This document shows, piece by piece, positions 4,908 to 5,807 of a stretch of 5,807 bases of DNA. Source of the stretch: Rickettsiaceae bacterium (GTDB lineage: Bacteria > Pseudomonadota > Alphaproteobacteria > Rickettsiales > Rickettsiaceae). A program made the position numbers and the translations under genes. The notes under the pieces are model-generated. The model was not told where the DNA came from. It saw nothing but the letters and a program-made list of their open reading frames with translations, and ran no database searches. The stretch is taken from positions 1-5,807 of the forward strand of contig JAIOYD010000108.1 of the NCBI GenBank assembly GCA_021741285.1, read 5' to 3'. The number at the start of each line of letters is the position of its first letter. Positions within the stretch are counted from its first letter, which is position 1.

Positions 4908-5282
4908 TCATCTTAAATCTAAGCGGTATTTTGTTTGATTTAAAATAGCAAGCATTTCATCTCTTATATTAAGAAGATCGGTGTCTTCTGATTCATTTAA
5001 GCCTTGAGGGATTACATCAATCAAAAATCTAATACATTCATCAACAACAGCTACAGGATTTTCGTCTAAATTAGCTAATTGTATTGTGAATCCATTGACA
5101 CCCTTTATAACCCCTTTTTTACCTTGAAAAATCTCAATAAAATCATCTATAAGAGGATCTAATTCTTCATATGCTGTTCCAAAAGCACTATGAGCAGCAA
5201 ATGAACCAACTTTCTTTTGTGTTTGCCAATGCATAACTCTAAATTGATTCTGAATTGCCAAAAAATTTGTTATAAAATTCAT
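4908..5282 (-). CDS. Ferritin-like/Dps-like small protein, DUF5856-type
   Basis: A 124-residue helical protein. The pattern FLAIQNQFRVMHWQT (7-21), His31, then YEELDPLIDDFIEIFQGK (38-55), and at the end DTDLLNIRDEMLAILNQT (100-117) matches what I know as the DUF5856 family of phages and large viruses. It also echoes the Dps/ferritin-like arrangement (an HW-containing first helix and an ELD-x-x-ID second helix). His18, His31, Asp42, Asp46, Glu50, Asp108 and Glu109 are candidate metal ligands. Dps-like proteins store iron or protect DNA; whether this one binds metal is inference. The ATG overlaps the superoxide dismutase stop as ATGA, with a GGAG 9 bases upstream, so the two are translationally coupled, which fits a shared role in oxidative stress or iron control. 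The length is shorter than bacterial Dps (about 160-180). The family call is from memory of the pattern. Confidence 0.72.
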   Translation of the reverse strand: MNFITNFLAIQNQFRVMHWQTQKKVGSFAAHSAFGTAYEELDPLIDDFIEIFQGKKGVIKGVNGFTIQLANLDENPVAVVDECIRFLIDVIPQGLNESEDTDLLNIRDEMLAILNQTKYRLDLR

Positions 5283-5807
5283 CTGTAAGACTCCAGGGTA
5301 TCATTGACAAAATCCCAATTAATCAATTTAACCCAATTTTTTAAATATTTTTCTCTGTCGTTTTGATATTTAAGATAATATGCATGTTCCCAAACATCAC
5401 ATCCAATCAAAGGTTTACCGCAATCTTCAATATAAGGATTATTTTGATTTGACATTGATGATAATTTCAATTTATTATCTGAAATGCAAAGCCATATCCA
5501 TCCTGACCCAAAATGATCTAATCCTGTCTGAATGAATTTTTCTATAAATTTATCCAATGATCCAAATTCTTTGTCTATAAGGGTTTTTATCTCTCCAGAA
5601 TATTGTGTCTTTTTGGATGACATATTGTTCCAGAAAAATGAATGATTGAAATACCCACCAGCATTATTGATAAATTTATCTTTATCTTTTGATGGAATTT
5701 TATCAATATTAGATAAAAGAACGACAATAGAATGTTTTTCAAGGCTTGGTTTTTCTTCAAGCACTTCCATCATCTTATCAAAATATTTCTTTTGATGTTT
5801 TGTATGA
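5279..5807 (-). CDS. Superoxide dismutase, Fe/Mn family (start beyond window)
   Basis: The frame is open to the right edge, so the gene begins outside the window. The codons before the Met pair at 5768-5773 read HTKHQKKYFDK, the conserved helix carrying the second-sphere His30 (5795-5797) and Tyr34 (5783-5785) of the family; the first metal ligand should lie just past the edge. Numbering from the Met at 5773, the other three metal ligands are His44 (NAGGYFNHSFFW), Asp126 and His130 (DVWEHAYYLKY). Two features point to the Mn type: Gly-Gly at 39-40 and Gln110 in SNQNNP, where Fe enzymes usually carry the Gln earlier. The enzyme turns superoxide into oxygen and peroxide in the cytoplasm; the visible part shows no export signal. 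The C-terminus is complete (KLINWDFVNDTLESYR). It is coupled by ATGA to the ferritin-like gene. Superoxide dismutase genes are rare but known in phages and large DNA viruses. Confidence 0.93.
   Translation of the reverse strand, partial: HTKHQKKYFDKMMEVLEEKPSLEKHSIVVLLSNIDKIPSKDKDKFINNAGGYFNHSFFWNNMSSKKTQYSGEIKTLIDKEFGSLDKFIEKFIQTGLDHFGSGWIWLCISDNKLKLSSMSNQNNPYIEDCGKPLIGCDVWEHAYYLKYQNDREKYLKNWVKLINWDFVNDTLESYR

Noticed and set aside
1..5807. CRISPR array, insertion sequence or attachment site
   Set aside because: There are no regularly spaced repeats, no transposase and no paired terminal inverted repeats visible by eye.

Overview
The window looks like part of a large, AT-rich, double-stranded DNA phage (or a prophage of one), probably infecting a Gram-negative host. 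The phage case rests on four points: a GH108-type endolysin, a small basic protein whose conserved C-terminal block I associate with phage proteins, tightly packed short genes with start/stop overlaps, and a set of metabolic or redox genes of the kind carried as auxiliary genes. There is no terminase, capsid, tail, polymerase or integrase here, so lineage and lifestyle cannot be fixed. The Gram-negative host is an inference from a signal-peptide protein with a beta-barrel-like C-terminus.

Layout. Positions 1-1148 are a minus-strand block read from right to left: GH108 endolysin, then a 118-residue basic protein, then a thioredoxin cut off by the left edge. A 60-base divergent gap follows. Positions 1212-4643 are a plus-strand block: a 135-residue unknown protein, about 800 bases without any long reading frame, a secreted or outer-membrane-like protein, a 281-residue unknown, a possible PD-(D/E)XK nuclease-like protein, and an A-type iron-sulfur carrier (IscA/SufA/ErpA/HesB family). 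A strong hairpin terminator sits between the convergent blocks. Positions 4634-5807 are a minus-strand block: a superoxide dismutase cut off by the right edge, a ferritin-like/DUF5856-like protein translationally coupled to it, and a small helical protein.

The standout is the gene-free stretch at about 1640-2374. It is full of perfect local and long-range complementary segments, is visibly less AT-rich than the genes around it, lacks coding frames, and ends in a textbook intrinsic terminator. I read it as a very large structured noncoding RNA of about 700-740 nt. Size, ornateness and phage context match the giant ornate phage RNAs GOLLD and ROOL. I favour GOLLD-like on size, but I cannot prove the class without a covariance-model search, and a new class is possible.

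The genes suggest two themes. One is lysis and virion function: the endolysin and the basic protein, with a shared N-terminal helical motif on the basic protein and the 135-residue protein. The other is redox and iron handling: thioredoxin, Mn-type superoxide dismutase, ferritin-like protein and iron-sulfur carrier. The second set could protect or maintain the host's metal and redox state during infection; this is inferred from gene content.
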